Made by a program: the position numbers and the translations under genes. Below are positions 52,681 through 62,843 of a DNA stretch of 64,000 nt, piece by piece. Numbering within the stretch: position 1 is the first letter of the stretch; every line of letters starts with the position of its first letter. This DNA is from Ralstonia pickettii. GTDB lineage: Bacteria; Pseudomonadota; Gammaproteobacteria; Burkholderiales; Burkholderiaceae. The notes beneath the pieces are model-generated. The model was not told where the DNA came from, ran no database searches, and was given only the letters and a program-made list of their open reading frames with translations. The stretch spans positions 1 to 64,000 of the forward strand of contig NZ_JFZG01000027.1 in assembly GCF_000607165.1 (NCBI RefSeq). Direction: 5' to 3'.

Positions 52681-53598
52681 CTACGCCTCGAGCGGCATCA
52701 GGCCCGGCAACTGCGCAAAGCAGATCGACTTGGCCGTCTCGATAAAGTCCTGCGCAAACGGCGCCTGTGCGTAGTCGCGCGTCATGGCCGCGTACAGATC
52801 GCTCCACAGGCCTTCCTTGCCGACACGCTTGGCCACCACGTATTCGTAATCGACGTAATTCTTGATGCCCCAGCTCGGCAGCGCGGCAAGCCCGCGGCGG
52901 CTGGCAACGAGTTGCAGCACGGCAATGGTCAGTTCCGCAGTGCGGCGGTTGAATGCGATCCCGGCCGGTGTCAGCACCTGTCGGATCAGATCGATGCGCT
53001 CTTCGGGCACGGGGTACGTGATGAGCGTCTGGTCCGTAAAGTCTTTCGCGTCCAGCCACTTCTTCTTGCGCAGCGCGTGATCGACCGGCAGCACGGCGAG
53101 GATCTCGAAGCGAAACAGCGGCGCGAACACCACGCCGCGTCGCATCTTGGCATCGGAGCCGATGATGACGTCGGCACGGCCGTCCTTGAGTAGCGCGAGC
53201 GGATCGGTGTGGAAGCCCGACACAAGATCCATCTCGACTTCCGGCCAGCGCTGGCGGAAGGCGTCCATCACAGGCATCAGCCAGTCAAAGCAGGTGTGGC
53301 ATTCGAGCGCGATGCGCAGCGTGCCGGCCGCGCGGCCCTTGATGCGTTCAAGATCGCGCTCAGCGGTCTGGATGTCGGCGACCACCTTTTGTGCGAGTTC
53401 AAGCATGCGCTCGCCCGCTTCGGTCAATTCAACCGTCTGGCCCTTGCGGCGCACGACGGCCAGCCCGTAATGCGACTCCAGCGCGCGCAACTGATGTGAC
53501 AGCGCCGATTGCGTCAAGTGCAGCCGCTCGGCGGCGCGCGAGACGGAGCCACCGTCGGCCAAGGCGATCAGCGTGCGTAGGTGGCGGATTTCAAGCAT
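52681..53598 (-). CDS. metR: MetR, LysR-family activator of methionine genes
   Basis: The 305-aa protein is a close MetR match: MLEIRHLRTLIALADGGSVS, LHLTQSALSHQLRALESHYG in the HTH, and in the effector domain ALECHTCFDWLMPVMDAFRQ, where the Cys/Trp motif is MetR-typical. MetR activates metE using homocysteine as co-regulator. It is divergent from metE with a perfect MetR box between them, which confirms the assignment by context. Confidence 0.93.
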   Translation of the reverse strand: MLEIRHLRTLIALADGGSVSRAAERLHLTQSALSHQLRALESHYGLAVVRRKGQTVELTEAGERMLELAQKVVADIQTAERDLERIKGRAAGTLRIALECHTCFDWLMPVMDAFRQRWPEVEMDLVSGFHTDPLALLKDGRADVIIGSDAKMRRGVVFAPLFRFEILAVLPVDHALRKKKWLDAKDFTDQTLITYPVPEERIDLIRQVLTPAGIAFNRRTAELTIAVLQLVASRRGLAALPSWGIKNYVDYEYVVAKRVGKEGLWSDLYAAMTRDYAQAPFAQDFIETAKSICFAQLPGLMPLEA

Positions 53599-53619
53599 GT
53601 TGGTGCGGCTTCCAATGTA

Positions 53620-53632
53620 TGAATACGATTCA
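53620..53632. promoter_or_regulatory. MetR binding site
   Basis: TGAATACGATTCA exactly fits the known MetR consensus TGAA-N5-TTCA. It lies between metR (start 53598) and metE (start 53723). Confidence 0.8.
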
Positions 53633-53722
53633 ACTTTATCGAAAATAATATCATTTGATTCATGACATAGGGTCGCCGATCATCGCAGGACTGAAAAACG
53701 AATCGCCTCTCCTGCGACCACT

Positions 53723-56044
53723 ATGACGACCATCCATACCCTCGGCTACCCGCGCATCGGTGCACAACGCGAGCTGAAGTTCGCCCTTGAATCGTTCTGG
53801 AAAGGCGCTTCGTCCGAAGACGACCTGCGCGCCACCGGCCGCGCTTTGCGCGAGCGCCACTGGACGGCACAGCGCGATGCGGGCCTCGACTTTGTGACCG
53901 TGGGCGATTTCGCCTGGTACGACCAGGTACTGCAGACGGCCGCGCTGCTCGGCGCCATTCCCACACGCTATGGCTTTGACGCCGCACAACTGACGCTGGC
54001 GCAATCGTTCGTGCTCGCGCGCGGCAATGCCGACCATGCAGCCATGGAGATGACGAAGTGGTTCGACACCAACTACCACTATCTCGTGCCCGAACTCACG
54101 CCGGACCTGCACTTTGGCCCCGGCACCGAATGGCTGTTCGATGAAGTGCGCGAAGCACAGGCCGCTGGGCACCGCGTGAAGGTCGTGTTGGTGGGGCCGG
54201 TCACGTTCCTGCATCTGACCAAGGCGCGCAACGGCTTGAACGACAAGCTCGCCCTGCTGCCGCAGGTTCTGCAGGCCTACACGGCCGTGCTCCAGCGCCT
54301 GGCCGCCCTGAATGTGGAATGGGTGCAGATTGACGAACCTGCGCTGGTGCTGGATCTGCCGCAAGCGTGGGTCGATGCATTCAGCCCCGCTTACCAGGCG
54401 CTGACCGCCGCCAAGGGCCCGAAGCTGCTGCTTGCGACGTACTTTGAAGCCGCTTCCCACCACGCGGCACTGATCAAAGCCTTGCCGGTCGATGGCGTGC
54501 ACCTGGATCTGGTGCGTGCACCGGAACAGCTTGGCGCCTTCGCGCCGTGGCCTGCAGACAAGGTCCTCTCCGTTGGCGTGGTGGATGGCCGCAACATCTG
54601 GCGCTCGGATCTCGCACGCGTGCTGGCACGCGTGGCTCCGCTGGCCGAAGCCTTTGGCGATCGCCTGTGGGTGGCGCCAAGCTGCTCGCTGCTGCACGTG
54701 CCGGTGGACCTGTCTGCCGAAACCAAGCTCGACGACGAACTCAAGGGCTGGCTGGCCTTCGCGCGCCAGAAGCTGGATGAACTGGCGATCCTCAAGCTTG
54801 CACTCGTCGAAGGCCCGGCTGTCGTGCAGAAGGCGCTCGATGAGAACCGCGCCGCCATCGCCTCGCGTGCCGAATCGCGCCGCGTGCACAACGCAAGCGT
54901 CAAGAAACGCGTGGCCGCGATCCGCGCAGAAGATGCGGACCGCGCCGCGCCCTATGCTGCCCGCGCTGAAGCGCAGCAAGCCCGCCTGAACCTGCCGCTG
55001 CTGCCGACCACCACCATCGGTTCGTTCCCGCAGACGGCGGAGATTCGCCAGGCACGCGCACAGCACAAGCGCGGCGAACTGCCCGCACTGGATTACCTGC
55101 AACGCATGCGCGCCGAAATTACCGACGTCGTGCGCCGCCAGGAAGCCCTGGGCCTCGACATGCTCGTGCACGGAGAAGCCGAGCGCAACGACATGGTCGA
55201 ATACTTTGGCGAGCTGCTGTGGGGCTACACCTTCACCGCCAACGGCTGGGTGCAGAGCTACGGCTCGCGCTGCGTGAAGCCGCCCGTGATCTATGGCGAC
55301 GTGTACCGCCCCGAAGCCATGACGGTCGAGTGGTCCAAGTACGCGCAGAGCCTGACCGCCAAGCCGATGAAGGGCATGCTGACCGGCCCCGTAACGATGC
55401 TGCAATGGTCCTTCGTGCGCGACGACCAGCCGCGCGAGCAAACCGCACTGCAGATCGCCCTGGCCCTGCGTGACGAAGTGTGCGATCTGGAAGCCGCTGG
55501 CATTGCCGCCATCCAGATCGACGAGCCGGCCTTCCGTGAAGGCCTGCCGCTGCGCACGTCTGACGTGCCGGGCTACCTCGAATGGGCGGCGCGCGCGTTC
55601 CGTGTGTCGGCCTCCGGCGTGCGCAACGACACGCAGATCCACACGCACATGTGCTATTCGGAGTTCAACGACATCCTTCCGGCTATTGCGTCGATGGATG
55701 CCGACGTGATCACCATCGAGACCTCGCGCTCGAACATGGAGCTGCTCGACGCGTTTGGCGAGTTTGCGTACCCCAACGAGATCGGCCCGGGCGTGTACGA
55801 CATCCATTCGCCGCGCGTGCCGCGTGTGGAAGAGATGGAAGCGCTGCTCGACAAGGCCGCGCAGGTCGTACCGGTGCAACGCCTGTGGGTGAATCCCGAC
55901 TGCGGCCTCAAGACCCGCGGCTGGCCGGAAGTGGAAGCGGCATTGCAAGGCATGGTGGAAGCCACGCGCCGCCTGCGTGCCAAGCATGCGAACGCGGTGC
56001 ATGCTGGCAGCCAGCGTGCTCAGGCTGAAACCGCATCGGCCTGA
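53723..56044 (+). CDS. metE: Cobalamin-independent methionine synthase MetE
   Basis: The 773-aa enzyme has both TIM-barrel halves: the N-terminal one begins [20 protein letters not shown], and the C-terminal one begins [12 protein letters not shown]. The zinc site is visible in [11 protein letters not shown] (His and Cys), the downstream Glu in [12 protein letters not shown], and the second Cys in [11 protein letters not shown]. It transfers methyl from methyltetrahydrofolate-polyglutamate to homocysteine. It is monocistronic, activated by divergent metR and followed by an intrinsic terminator. Confidence 0.97.
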   Translation: MTTIHTLGYPRIGAQRELKFALESFWKGASSEDDLRATGRALRERHWTAQRDAGLDFVTVGDFAWYDQVLQTAALLGAIPTRYGFDAAQLTLAQSFVLARGNADHAAMEMTKWFDTNYHYLVPELTPDLHFGPGTEWLFDEVREAQAAGHRVKVVLVGPVTFLHLTKARNGLNDKLALLPQVLQAYTAVLQRLAALNVEWVQIDEPALVLDLPQAWVDAFSPAYQALTAAKGPKLLLATYFEAASHHAALIKALPVDGVHLDLVRAPEQLGAFAPWPADKVLSVGVVDGRNIWRSDLARVLARVAPLAEAFGDRLWVAPSCSLLHVPVDLSAETKLDDELKGWLAFARQKLDELAILKLALVEGPAVVQKALDENRAAIASRAESRRVHNASVKKRVAAIRAEDADRAAPYAARAEAQQARLNLPLLPTTTIGSFPQTAEIRQARAQHKRGELPALDYLQRMRAEITDVVRRQEALGLDMLVHGEAERNDMVEYFGELLWGYTFTANGWVQSYGSRCVKPPVIYGDVYRPEAMTVEWSKYAQSLTAKPMKGMLTGPVTMLQWSFVRDDQPREQTALQIALALRDEVCDLEAAGIAAIQIDEPAFREGLPLRTSDVPGYLEWAARAFRVSASGVRNDTQIHTHMCYSEFNDILPAIASMDADVITIETSRSNMELLDAFGEFAYPNEIGPGVYDIHSPRVPRVEEMEALLDKAAQVVPVQRLWVNPDCGLKTRGWPEVEAALQGMVEATRRLRAKHANAVHAGSQRAQAETASA

Positions 56045-56065
56045 TTGTTGCGCGTTCCCAGAAGA

Positions 56066-56099
56066 CGCCGGCTGGAGCCATCCAGCTGGCGTTTTTTTT
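56066..56099 (+). terminator. Intrinsic terminator after metE
   Basis: CGCCGGCTGG (56066-56075) pairs with CCAGCTGGCG (56082-56091, one G-U pair), followed by eight T. It lies 22 bp after the metE stop. Confidence 0.88.
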
Positions 56100-56180
56100 C
56101 GTCATCCCTTGCAACAACGTGCGCCAGGTTCCACAAGGCTGTCGCAGCGGTGCCAATGTCAACCAACAAGGCACCATCCC

Positions 56181-56242
56181 TTCGCACACGCACTCACCGT
56201 TTCGCACTGCGGTACGCGGCTGACACGTGCAGAAAACACCAT
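56181..56242 (+). promoter_or_regulatory. hrpII-box promoter (HrpB regulon type)
   Basis: TTCG at 56181-56184 and TTCG at 56201-56204 are separated by exactly 16 bases, the hrpII-box pattern TTCG-N16-TTCG of HrpB-regulated type III genes in Ralstonia solanacearum. CACCAT (56237-56242) fits the YANNNT -10 element 32 bases further on. The ankyrin/lipase-like gene starts at 56287, 82 bp after the box. Confidence 0.75.
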
Positions 56243-56286
56243 TGAATCCAGTGATTCGTGTTTTCTAATATCGATGGGACGATCCC

Positions 56287-58539
56287 ATGAAAAGCCCGGT
56301 CTCCCTTGTTCGCTCTTGGCTCGGTTCGTCTGCGCCCACAAACCGCGTGGCCGACGCCCGGCAGATGCCGGAGCAGACGAGCAGCAGCACGGGGCGCAGC
56401 GCTCGCAAAGCTTCGCCTCAACTTAGCCGGCTGCCCGCACGCAGGCACACAGGAACACCGCCTGCCATCAGCGCCGCTTCTACAAGCAGCACAAAGGCTG
56501 TTGGGCACACGTCCGCCGACCCGGAACTGCACGACGCAATCAAGGCGATTCGCTCGGGCGCGCAGTGGTCGCCAAGCACGAGCCGCCGAGAAGCGGCTTC
56601 CGCAACGTCGCCAGAGAACAAGGGCGCTGCACCATCGATTCCGCTTGGTGACGGCTGGGGGATGACCTTCCTGCACCTGGCCGAGCATCGTGCAGAGGTG
56701 CTCGACATGGTGTGGCAGCACGACTTTTCATCTGAGCGGCTTGACGAAATTCTCGCGAAGCATCCCGACCTCGTAAATGCCGTTGACCACCATGGCGACC
56801 CGCTGCTCGTGAGCGCCCTGGGTTGCGACAACTTCAGGCTGGCCAAGGCGCTGGTCGCGCACGGCGCGAATGTCAACGCGCAGGACAGCGTTGGCAATAC
56901 GCCACTGCATACCGTGGCAGGACGCGACATCGCGCTTTTGGAGCAATTGCTCGAAGCCGGTGCCGATGTGCACGCAACCAACAATCAAGGCGCAACGCCG
57001 CTGTTTAACGCGCGCTTTGCGCAAGCCGTCGATCTGCTCGTCCGTGCGGGCGCGCCAATCGATGCCCGCGATGCGCGCGGCAATACGGCTGTCATGCGAC
57101 TCGCCCAGGCAGCGAACAAAGACACGGTGCTTGCCATGCTGGCGCATAACCCTGATCTGCGCACCCCGAACGCAGCAGGCCGCACATTCGCGCGCGTGTT
57201 GACGATGCGATTTGGTGGGTCGCCAGACACCATCCCCAAAACGGGCGTGGCGGCAAAGGCGTTTCTGGAACTTGCCAAACGCGAGACCTTGATCGGCAAC
57301 CTTCGTGACCGAAAGCCACTGCCCACCGGCGCGGCAGCGGCCAATACGCGGCGCTCAGAGCAGATCGCGACTCCGTTGGCCGAGTTGCGGGTGGAGCCTG
57401 ACGTACGGCTGTCGCCAGCGAGAGCGCGCTCGGCCACGCCGGCAATCAACGATCTGAAATCGGGGCACAAGATCAACCTCGTCCACGACGCGCTGCGCAC
57501 GTTCGACGAATTGCCTGACCGGGACGCCAGTGCGCTTTCCGAGGCATTGGGATTCGGCGCCCTGTCGTCGGAAGACGTGAACGTGCGCGCCCAGCAGCGG
57601 GACGCCATACGCGAGACGTTCTCGAAATTTGCCAAGGAAATCGGCGGCAACTTCCGGAATTACGGTCTTTCAGCGCTGGAACATCCCGCCCTGGCCGAAG
57701 CCCTGACAGAGGGCGAGCACGCAGAACTGATCAACGCCATGAGAATCGCCCACATCAGTGTTGCGCTGGAGCCTGCGTCCGCCAACGACACCGAAGGGCC
57801 GCAGCGCCTGCGCATGTTCTTCGGCGGCACACAAAACTTCCGGGATGTGCGCCAAGACATCAGCAGCGCCTTCGGCCGGATTGGCGATGTTGATCGTGCG
57901 ACCAAGCGGGCGGGTGAGTTGTTCGCGAAGATTCTGTCCCGGCCCAACCATGTCGAACTGGATTTCATTTCTGGCGCTTCCATGGGCGGCGCCATGGCGC
58001 AGAGCTTTCGTGCGACGGTTGAGAGCCGTGTCCTGCTGCCCAAGCAGCCGTCCATGATCTTGCTGGATCCGCAACTCCTGAACAATAACCAGGGCCGCCG
58101 CGCCACCAAGGGCGGCCCGCTCGATGTCGATTACGGCAAACCCCGTGGCGTGGCACTCACGCTGGACTATGCCCGGGCGCCACATCGCGGGCTGATGGGC
58201 GTCATGAAGGGCCCGGGCGGTTACCGGTATCCGGGGCTCGTACAGCTCAAGCTCGGCTTGACCGACACCGACGGGCACAACGGCAAACGTCCGCAAACCA
58301 GCGGCCCGCCCGGACTCGGCTATCACGCAGACGCAACGCAGTTTGCGGCTGCACTTTCGCGCTTTTCGGTTGATCACGAGAATGCAGTCATGGACAACCC
58401 GGCATTCGATGCCATGCGCGCGCCGCGTTGGACGCGACAACAAGGTCCGGTGCTGACCTCCGCGACGCTGCCCGCCGTGGCACGGCGGGGCCGCCGCCCC
58501 ATGGAATCGATTGCCGAAGACGGAGACGCTGCCGTGTAG
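56287..58539 (+). CDS. Predicted type III effector: ankyrin repeats plus lipase-like domain
   Basis: The 750-aa protein has three parts. Residues 1-115 are disordered, rich in Ser, Arg, Ala, Thr and Pro, like type III secretion N-termini. Residues about 165-300 form roughly four ankyrin repeats (AHGANVNAQDSVGNTPLHTV, EAGADVHATNNQGATPLFNA). Residues about 500-700 resemble class 3 lipases: FFGGTQNFRDVRQDI, then nucleophile elbow FISGASMGGAMAQ with Ser565; Asp594 and His664, His680 or His697 may complete the triad. Ankyrin-containing and lipase-type Rip effectors are known in Ralstonia; I cannot place this one in a named class. The hrpII box supports effector status. Confidence 0.72.
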   Translation: MKSPVSLVRSWLGSSAPTNRVADARQMPEQTSSSTGRSARKASPQLSRLPARRHTGTPPAISAASTSSTKAVGHTSADPELHDAIKAIRSGAQWSPSTSRREAASATSPENKGAAPSIPLGDGWGMTFLHLAEHRAEVLDMVWQHDFSSERLDEILAKHPDLVNAVDHHGDPLLVSALGCDNFRLAKALVAHGANVNAQDSVGNTPLHTVAGRDIALLEQLLEAGADVHATNNQGATPLFNARFAQAVDLLVRAGAPIDARDARGNTAVMRLAQAANKDTVLAMLAHNPDLRTPNAAGRTFARVLTMRFGGSPDTIPKTGVAAKAFLELAKRETLIGNLRDRKPLPTGAAAANTRRSEQIATPLAELRVEPDVRLSPARARSATPAINDLKSGHKINLVHDALRTFDELPDRDASALSEALGFGALSSEDVNVRAQQRDAIRETFSKFAKEIGGNFRNYGLSALEHPALAEALTEGEHAELINAMRIAHISVALEPASANDTEGPQRLRMFFGGTQNFRDVRQDISSAFGRIGDVDRATKRAGELFAKILSRPNHVELDFISGASMGGAMAQSFRATVESRVLLPKQPSMILLDPQLLNNNQGRRATKGGPLDVDYGKPRGVALTLDYARAPHRGLMGVMKGPGGYRYPGLVQLKLGLTDTDGHNGKRPQTSGPPGLGYHADATQFAAALSRFSVDHENAVMDNPAFDAMRAPRWTRQQGPVLTSATLPAVARRGRRPMESIAEDGDAAV

Positions 58540-58593
58540 CGCTCCGATGGCCGTCGCTTCGCCGGTCTCCGTGAGGCATGGGCGACGCTGCCG

Positions 58594-61500
58594 TTAACGC
58601 TGCTCCTGCTGTGGTACAGGCTCAGCTCTGTGCCCGTGATGGCGCACGCCACGGAACTTGCGCAGCGTCCACTCCTTGAAGTCATCCACCTTCTCGAACA
58701 CCACCGGCACCACCAGCAGGCTCAGCAGCGTGGAAGTGAGCAGGCCGCCGATCACCGCCACGGCCATCGGCGCGCGAAAACCCGCATCGCCTTCCAGACC
58801 CAGCGCCATCGGCACCATGCCGGCCGTCATGGCCACCGTGGTCATGACGATGGGGCGCGCGCGCTTGTGACAGGCATCGATGATGGCCTCGGTGCGCGAC
58901 ATGCCGAGATCGCGCCGCGCAACGATGGCGTATTCGACCAGCAGGATCGAGTTCTTGGTCACGATGCCCATCAGCATCAGCAAGCCGATCAACGCCGGCA
59001 GTGACAAGCTGAAGCCGAACAGCGCCAAGAGCCCAAACGCGCCGCCCACCGACAGCGGCAGCGCCGCCAGAATCGTCACCGGCTGCGTGAAGTCGTGGAA
59101 CAGCAGCACCAGCACCGCATACACGCACAGCACACCCGCGAACATGGCGAGGAAGAAGCTGCTGAACAGCTCCTGCATGCCCTCCACGTCGCCGGAGGCA
59201 ATGCGGCGAACGCCTTGCGGCAAGTTCTTGATGGACGGCAGCGCCTCCACCGCCATGTTGGTATCGCCCAGCGCCCGCCCCTCCAGCCCCACGCTGATGG
59301 TGACGTTGCGGCTGCGGTCATAGCGGTCGATCTGCGCCGGGCCACTGCCGATGGAAATATCGGCGATGTTTTCCAGAGGCACCGCGCCATTGCGGCCCGG
59401 CACGCGCAACTGGCGGATCGTGTCGATCTGGTTGCGTGCCTTCGGATCAAGTTCAACACGGATGTACACCTGCCGCTCGGGCAGGTTCAGCTTCGGCAGG
59501 TTGACGTCGTAGTCGCCGGCGGTTGCCACGCGCACGGCTTGGCCGATGGCGGCGGCTGTCACCCCTTGTTGCGCAGCGCGCGCAAAGTCGGGGCGGATGA
59601 CGACTTCGGGCCGCAGCAAACTCGCCGACGAGGTCACCGCACCAAGCCCCGGCACGGTCCGCAGATCGCGCATCACATCGCGTGCGGCCTGCTGAAGCGT
59701 GGCGGGGTCGTCGCCAGTCAGCACCACCTGGAGTTGCTCGCCGGAGCCCACGGCGCCAAACGAGATCCGCACGCCCGGCACGCCTTCCAGCATTTCGCGC
59801 AACTGGCGCTGGACGTCCTGCTGCTTGATGTGTCGATCATGCCGGCCGGTGAGCGAGATCGTGAGCGTGCCGTTGCGCACCTCGCCGCCGCTGGAGCCCG
59901 GCACGCCGGCCATCACGCCCGAGCCGATGGCCGTATAGACGTGACGGACTTCCTTGTGCTGCATCACGATCTTGCGCACACGCTCGGTGTTCTCGCGTGT
60001 CTGGGCGATCGTGCTGCCGGGCGGGCTTTCCACCGTCATCTGAAGCTGCGCCCAGTCTTCGGGCGGCAGGAACGTCGCCGGAATCAGCCCGATGATGGCG
60101 ACCGACACGACGAAGAACGCCGCCGCCATACCGCCCGTTTTCCACGGGTGCACGAGGCACCAGCGTGCCGCTTGCAGGTAGCGCGTCATGACCCAACCGT
60201 CGCGGTTGGGTTCGTCCTGCGGCTTGAGCATGTAGGCGGCCATCATGGGCGTGAGCAGCCGCGCCACCAGCAACGAGGCCAGCACCGCCAGCGAAGCCGT
60301 CCACCCGAACTGCTTGAAGAACTTGCCCGAGATGCCGCCCATGAAGGCCGTGGGCAGAAACACCGCCACCAGCGTGAGCGACGTCGCCACCACGGCCAGA
60401 CCAATTTCCTGCGCCGCTTCCATGGCGGCCTCAAACGGCTTCTTGCCGTTGCGCAGGTGGCGCACGATGTTCTCCACCTCCACGATGGCATCGTCGACGA
60501 GAATCCCGACCACCAGCGTGAGCGCCAGCAGCGTGATCCCGTTGAGCGTGAAGTCGAGCAACTGCATGGCCGCGAAGGTCGGGATGATCGACAGCGGCAG
60601 CGCCACCGCCGACACGAACGTGGCCCGCCAATCGCGCAGGAACAGCCACACGACGATCACCGCCAGGATGGCGCCCTCGTACAGCGCGTGCATCGACGCG
60701 GTGTACGCATCCGACACCGGCTTGACCATGTTGTAGACCTCGGTCACATGCACATTGGGCCGTTCGGCCTGCAATGCGGCCAGCGCGTCGCGCACACCTT
60801 TGGCCACCGAGATTTCGCTCGCGCCGCGTGAGCGGAACACCTGAAAGCTGACGACGGGCTTGCCGTCGAACAGCGCCATCTGGCGTGGCTCGGCCGCCGT
60901 GTCGCGCACGTCAGCAACATCTGACAAGCGAATGCGCCGGCCGTCCGACAACGGGATGTCCATCTGCGCCAGTTCACGCGCGCTCTTCACGGTGCCAAGC
61001 GTGCGGACTGCCTGCTCCTGCCCACCGATGTTGCCGCGCCCACCCGGCGCCTCCTGCTGCATGCCGCGCACTTGCGCGCTGATGTCTGCCGCTGAAACGT
61101 TCAATGCCTGCAAGCGCACCGGGTCGAGCTGGACGCGCACTTCGCGGTCCACACCGCCCTGGCGCGTCACTTTGGCCACGCCGTGCACCGACAGCAACCG
61201 CTTGTTGACCGTGTTGTCGACAAACCAGGAGAGGTCCTCCGCATCCATGTCGGTTGCTTCCACGGCGTACGTCAGCACCGGGAGGCTTGCGAATGTCACG
61301 CGGGAGATGACCGGCTCCTGCACGTCGGACGGCAGCTGCGCGCGGATACGGCTGACCGCATCGCGCACGTCGTTTACGGCTTCCTGCACATCCTTCTCAA
61401 GCTGGAACTCGACCATCGTGGTCGAGCTGCCGTCGTTGATGGTGGACGTGATGTGCTTGATCGCGCCGATGCTGGCAATGCTGTCTTCGATCTTGCGCGT

Positions 61501-61689
61501 GACTTCGGTTTCCATCTGCGTGGGCGTGGCGCCCGGCAGGCTGGCCGTCACGGATACGGCAGGAAAGTCGATGTCGGGAAAGTTCTGGATCGACAGCATC
61601 TTGAACGAGACCAGCCCCGCCACCGTGATCAGGATGAACAGCAGGATCGACGGGATCGGCTTGCGGATCGCCCAGGCAGAAAAGTTCAT
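58594..61689 (-). CDS. RND efflux pump inner-membrane transporter (HAE1/MdtC-like)
   Basis: The 1031-aa transporter has the RND duplicated layout. Its N-terminus is FSAWAIRKPIPSILLFILIT; helix 4 carries the proton-relay Asp pair in VGILVDDAIVEVENIV; the second half has LPALIGLLMLMGIVTKNSIL in helix 10/11. The large periplasmic loops contain PGATPTQMETEVT and ISIGSGPAQIDRYDR. It exports hydrophobic drugs, solvents or metabolites with proton entry. Its start overlaps the stop of the adaptor gene by 4 nt (ATGA), so it is the last gene of a three-gene operon. Confidence 0.92.
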   Translation of the reverse strand: MNFSAWAIRKPIPSILLFILITVAGLVSFKMLSIQNFPDIDFPAVSVTASLPGATPTQMETEVTRKIEDSIASIGAIKHITSTINDGSSTTMVEFQLEKDVQEAVNDVRDAVSRIRAQLPSDVQEPVISRVTFASLPVLTYAVEATDMDAEDLSWFVDNTVNKRLLSVHGVAKVTRQGGVDREVRVQLDPVRLQALNVSAADISAQVRGMQQEAPGGRGNIGGQEQAVRTLGTVKSARELAQMDIPLSDGRRIRLSDVADVRDTAAEPRQMALFDGKPVVSFQVFRSRGASEISVAKGVRDALAALQAERPNVHVTEVYNMVKPVSDAYTASMHALYEGAILAVIVVWLFLRDWRATFVSAVALPLSIIPTFAAMQLLDFTLNGITLLALTLVVGILVDDAIVEVENIVRHLRNGKKPFEAAMEAAQEIGLAVVATSLTLVAVFLPTAFMGGISGKFFKQFGWTASLAVLASLLVARLLTPMMAAYMLKPQDEPNRDGWVMTRYLQAARWCLVHPWKTGGMAAAFFVVSVAIIGLIPATFLPPEDWAQLQMTVESPPGSTIAQTRENTERVRKIVMQHKEVRHVYTAIGSGVMAGVPGSSGGEVRNGTLTISLTGRHDRHIKQQDVQRQLREMLEGVPGVRISFGAVGSGEQLQVVLTGDDPATLQQAARDVMRDLRTVPGLGAVTSSASLLRPEVVIRPDFARAAQQGVTAAAIGQAVRVATAGDYDVNLPKLNLPERQVYIRVELDPKARNQIDTIRQLRVPGRNGAVPLENIADISIGSGPAQIDRYDRSRNVTISVGLEGRALGDTNMAVEALPSIKNLPQGVRRIASGDVEGMQELFSSFFLAMFAGVLCVYAVLVLLFHDFTQPVTILAALPLSVGGAFGLLALFGFSLSLPALIGLLMLMGIVTKNSILLVEYAIVARRDLGMSRTEAIIDACHKRARPIVMTTVAMTAGMVPMALGLEGDAGFRAPMAVAVIGGLLTSTLLSLLVVPVVFEKVDDFKEWTLRKFRGVRHHGHRAEPVPQQEQR

Positions 61690-62843
61690 GGCTTGGCTCC
61701 GGCTGCGGCCGCCGCTGTGGTTGGTGCCGCGGGCGCGGAGGCTGCACCGGCAGCGGCCACACGCACCACATCGCCATCGCTCAGGAATGCCGCGCCTGCA
61801 GCGACCACGCCGTCATTCGCGCCGATGCCTTGCACGATTTCGACTTGCCCGTCCTGGCGGCGGCCAACGGTCACCTTGGTCTGCCGCACGCGGCCTTGCT
61901 GGCCGATCACCATCACGTAGTCGTAGCCATCGCGTGAGAACACGGCGGTCTCCGGCAATGTCGCGGCCGGCGCATCGCCCAGCAGCACATCGCCCGAGAG
62001 ATACATGCCCGCCTTTACGCCTGAGGCTGCAGCTTCCGGCGGCAGGTCGACATAGACGAGACCATTGCGCGTGTTGGCGTCGACAGTGGGGGCGACTTGG
62101 CGCACGCGGCCTTTCACCACGCCGCCATCCATGCGGCGCAGGCGCGCGGTCTGGCCGGGCTGGATGCGGGGCAGGACGTCGCCGTGCATTTCAGCGCGCC
62201 ATTCCAGGCGGTTCTTGCGGATGAGCTTGAAGAGTTCGGTGCCGGAAGACACCACGGCGCCCACGGTGGCCGAGCGTGCGCTGATCACGCCGTCGTCCGG
62301 CGCGACCACACGCGTGTAGCGCAAGCGCAATTGCTGGCTCTCGAACTGCGCACGTGCTGCGGCCAGCTTGGCAGCCGCAGTCTTGGCCTGCGTGTCGTAC
62401 TGGACCAGATCCTGTTGGCTGATCGCACCGCTCTTGTCGAGTTCATGCGCACGGTGGGCCTCGCCGGCAGCTTGCGCGGCCGAGGCTTCGGCTTCGGCCA
62501 GGCTGGCGCGTTGGGCTGCCACGTCGGCGCGCACGGTTTCATCCGACAAGCGCGCAAGCAGTTGGCCTTGCTTGACCACATCGCCCACGTTGACGAGCAC
62601 TTCCGCCAGCTTCAACCCGTTCACCTCGGCGCCGATGCTGGCTTCCTGCCACGGCTGCACGGCACCGCTGGCCGTGGCGGCGCGGGGCCACACGTGCTGC
62701 GCCAGATGCGCAACGTTGACGGCCAGCGCCGGTTTGGCAGGCGGCTGTTCCTTGTTCTTGCTCTCCGCAGATTTGCCGCACGCAGCAAGCGCGCCGGCCA
62801 GCATCACGGCCAGCGCGGCCATCCAAACTCGTTGTCCTGTCAT
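61686..62843 (-). CDS. RND efflux periplasmic adaptor lipoprotein
   Basis: The 385-aa protein has a lipoprotein signal with lipobox AGALAACGK, so it is anchored by Cys about 22. The adaptor order follows: barrel-sandwich (EASIGAEVNGLKLAEVLVNV GDVV split by the hairpin), an Ala/Gln-rich alpha-hairpin (residues about 105-170), and the beta-barrel with LRRMDGGVVKGRVRQVAPTV. It links the inner-membrane pump with the outer-membrane factor. It overlaps both neighbours by 4 nt, indicating tight translational coupling. Confidence 0.92.
   Translation of the reverse strand: MTGQRVWMAALAVMLAGALAACGKSAESKNKEQPPAKPALAVNVAHLAQHVWPRAATASGAVQPWQEASIGAEVNGLKLAEVLVNVGDVVKQGQLLARLSDETVRADVAAQRASLAEAEASAAQAAGEAHRAHELDKSGAISQQDLVQYDTQAKTAAAKLAAARAQFESQQLRLRYTRVVAPDDGVISARSATVGAVVSSGTELFKLIRKNRLEWRAEMHGDVLPRIQPGQTARLRRMDGGVVKGRVRQVAPTVDANTRNGLVYVDLPPEAAASGVKAGMYLSGDVLLGDAPAATLPETAVFSRDGYDYVMVIGQQGRVRQTKVTVGRRQDGQVEIVQGIGANDGVVAAGAAFLSDGDVVRVAAAGAASAPAAPTTAAAAAGAKP

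Noticed and set aside
53660-56002. 780-codon open frame antisense to metE
   Set aside because: It is the complement of an unambiguous MetE protein; long antisense frames are expected in high-GC coding DNA and this one shows no domain.
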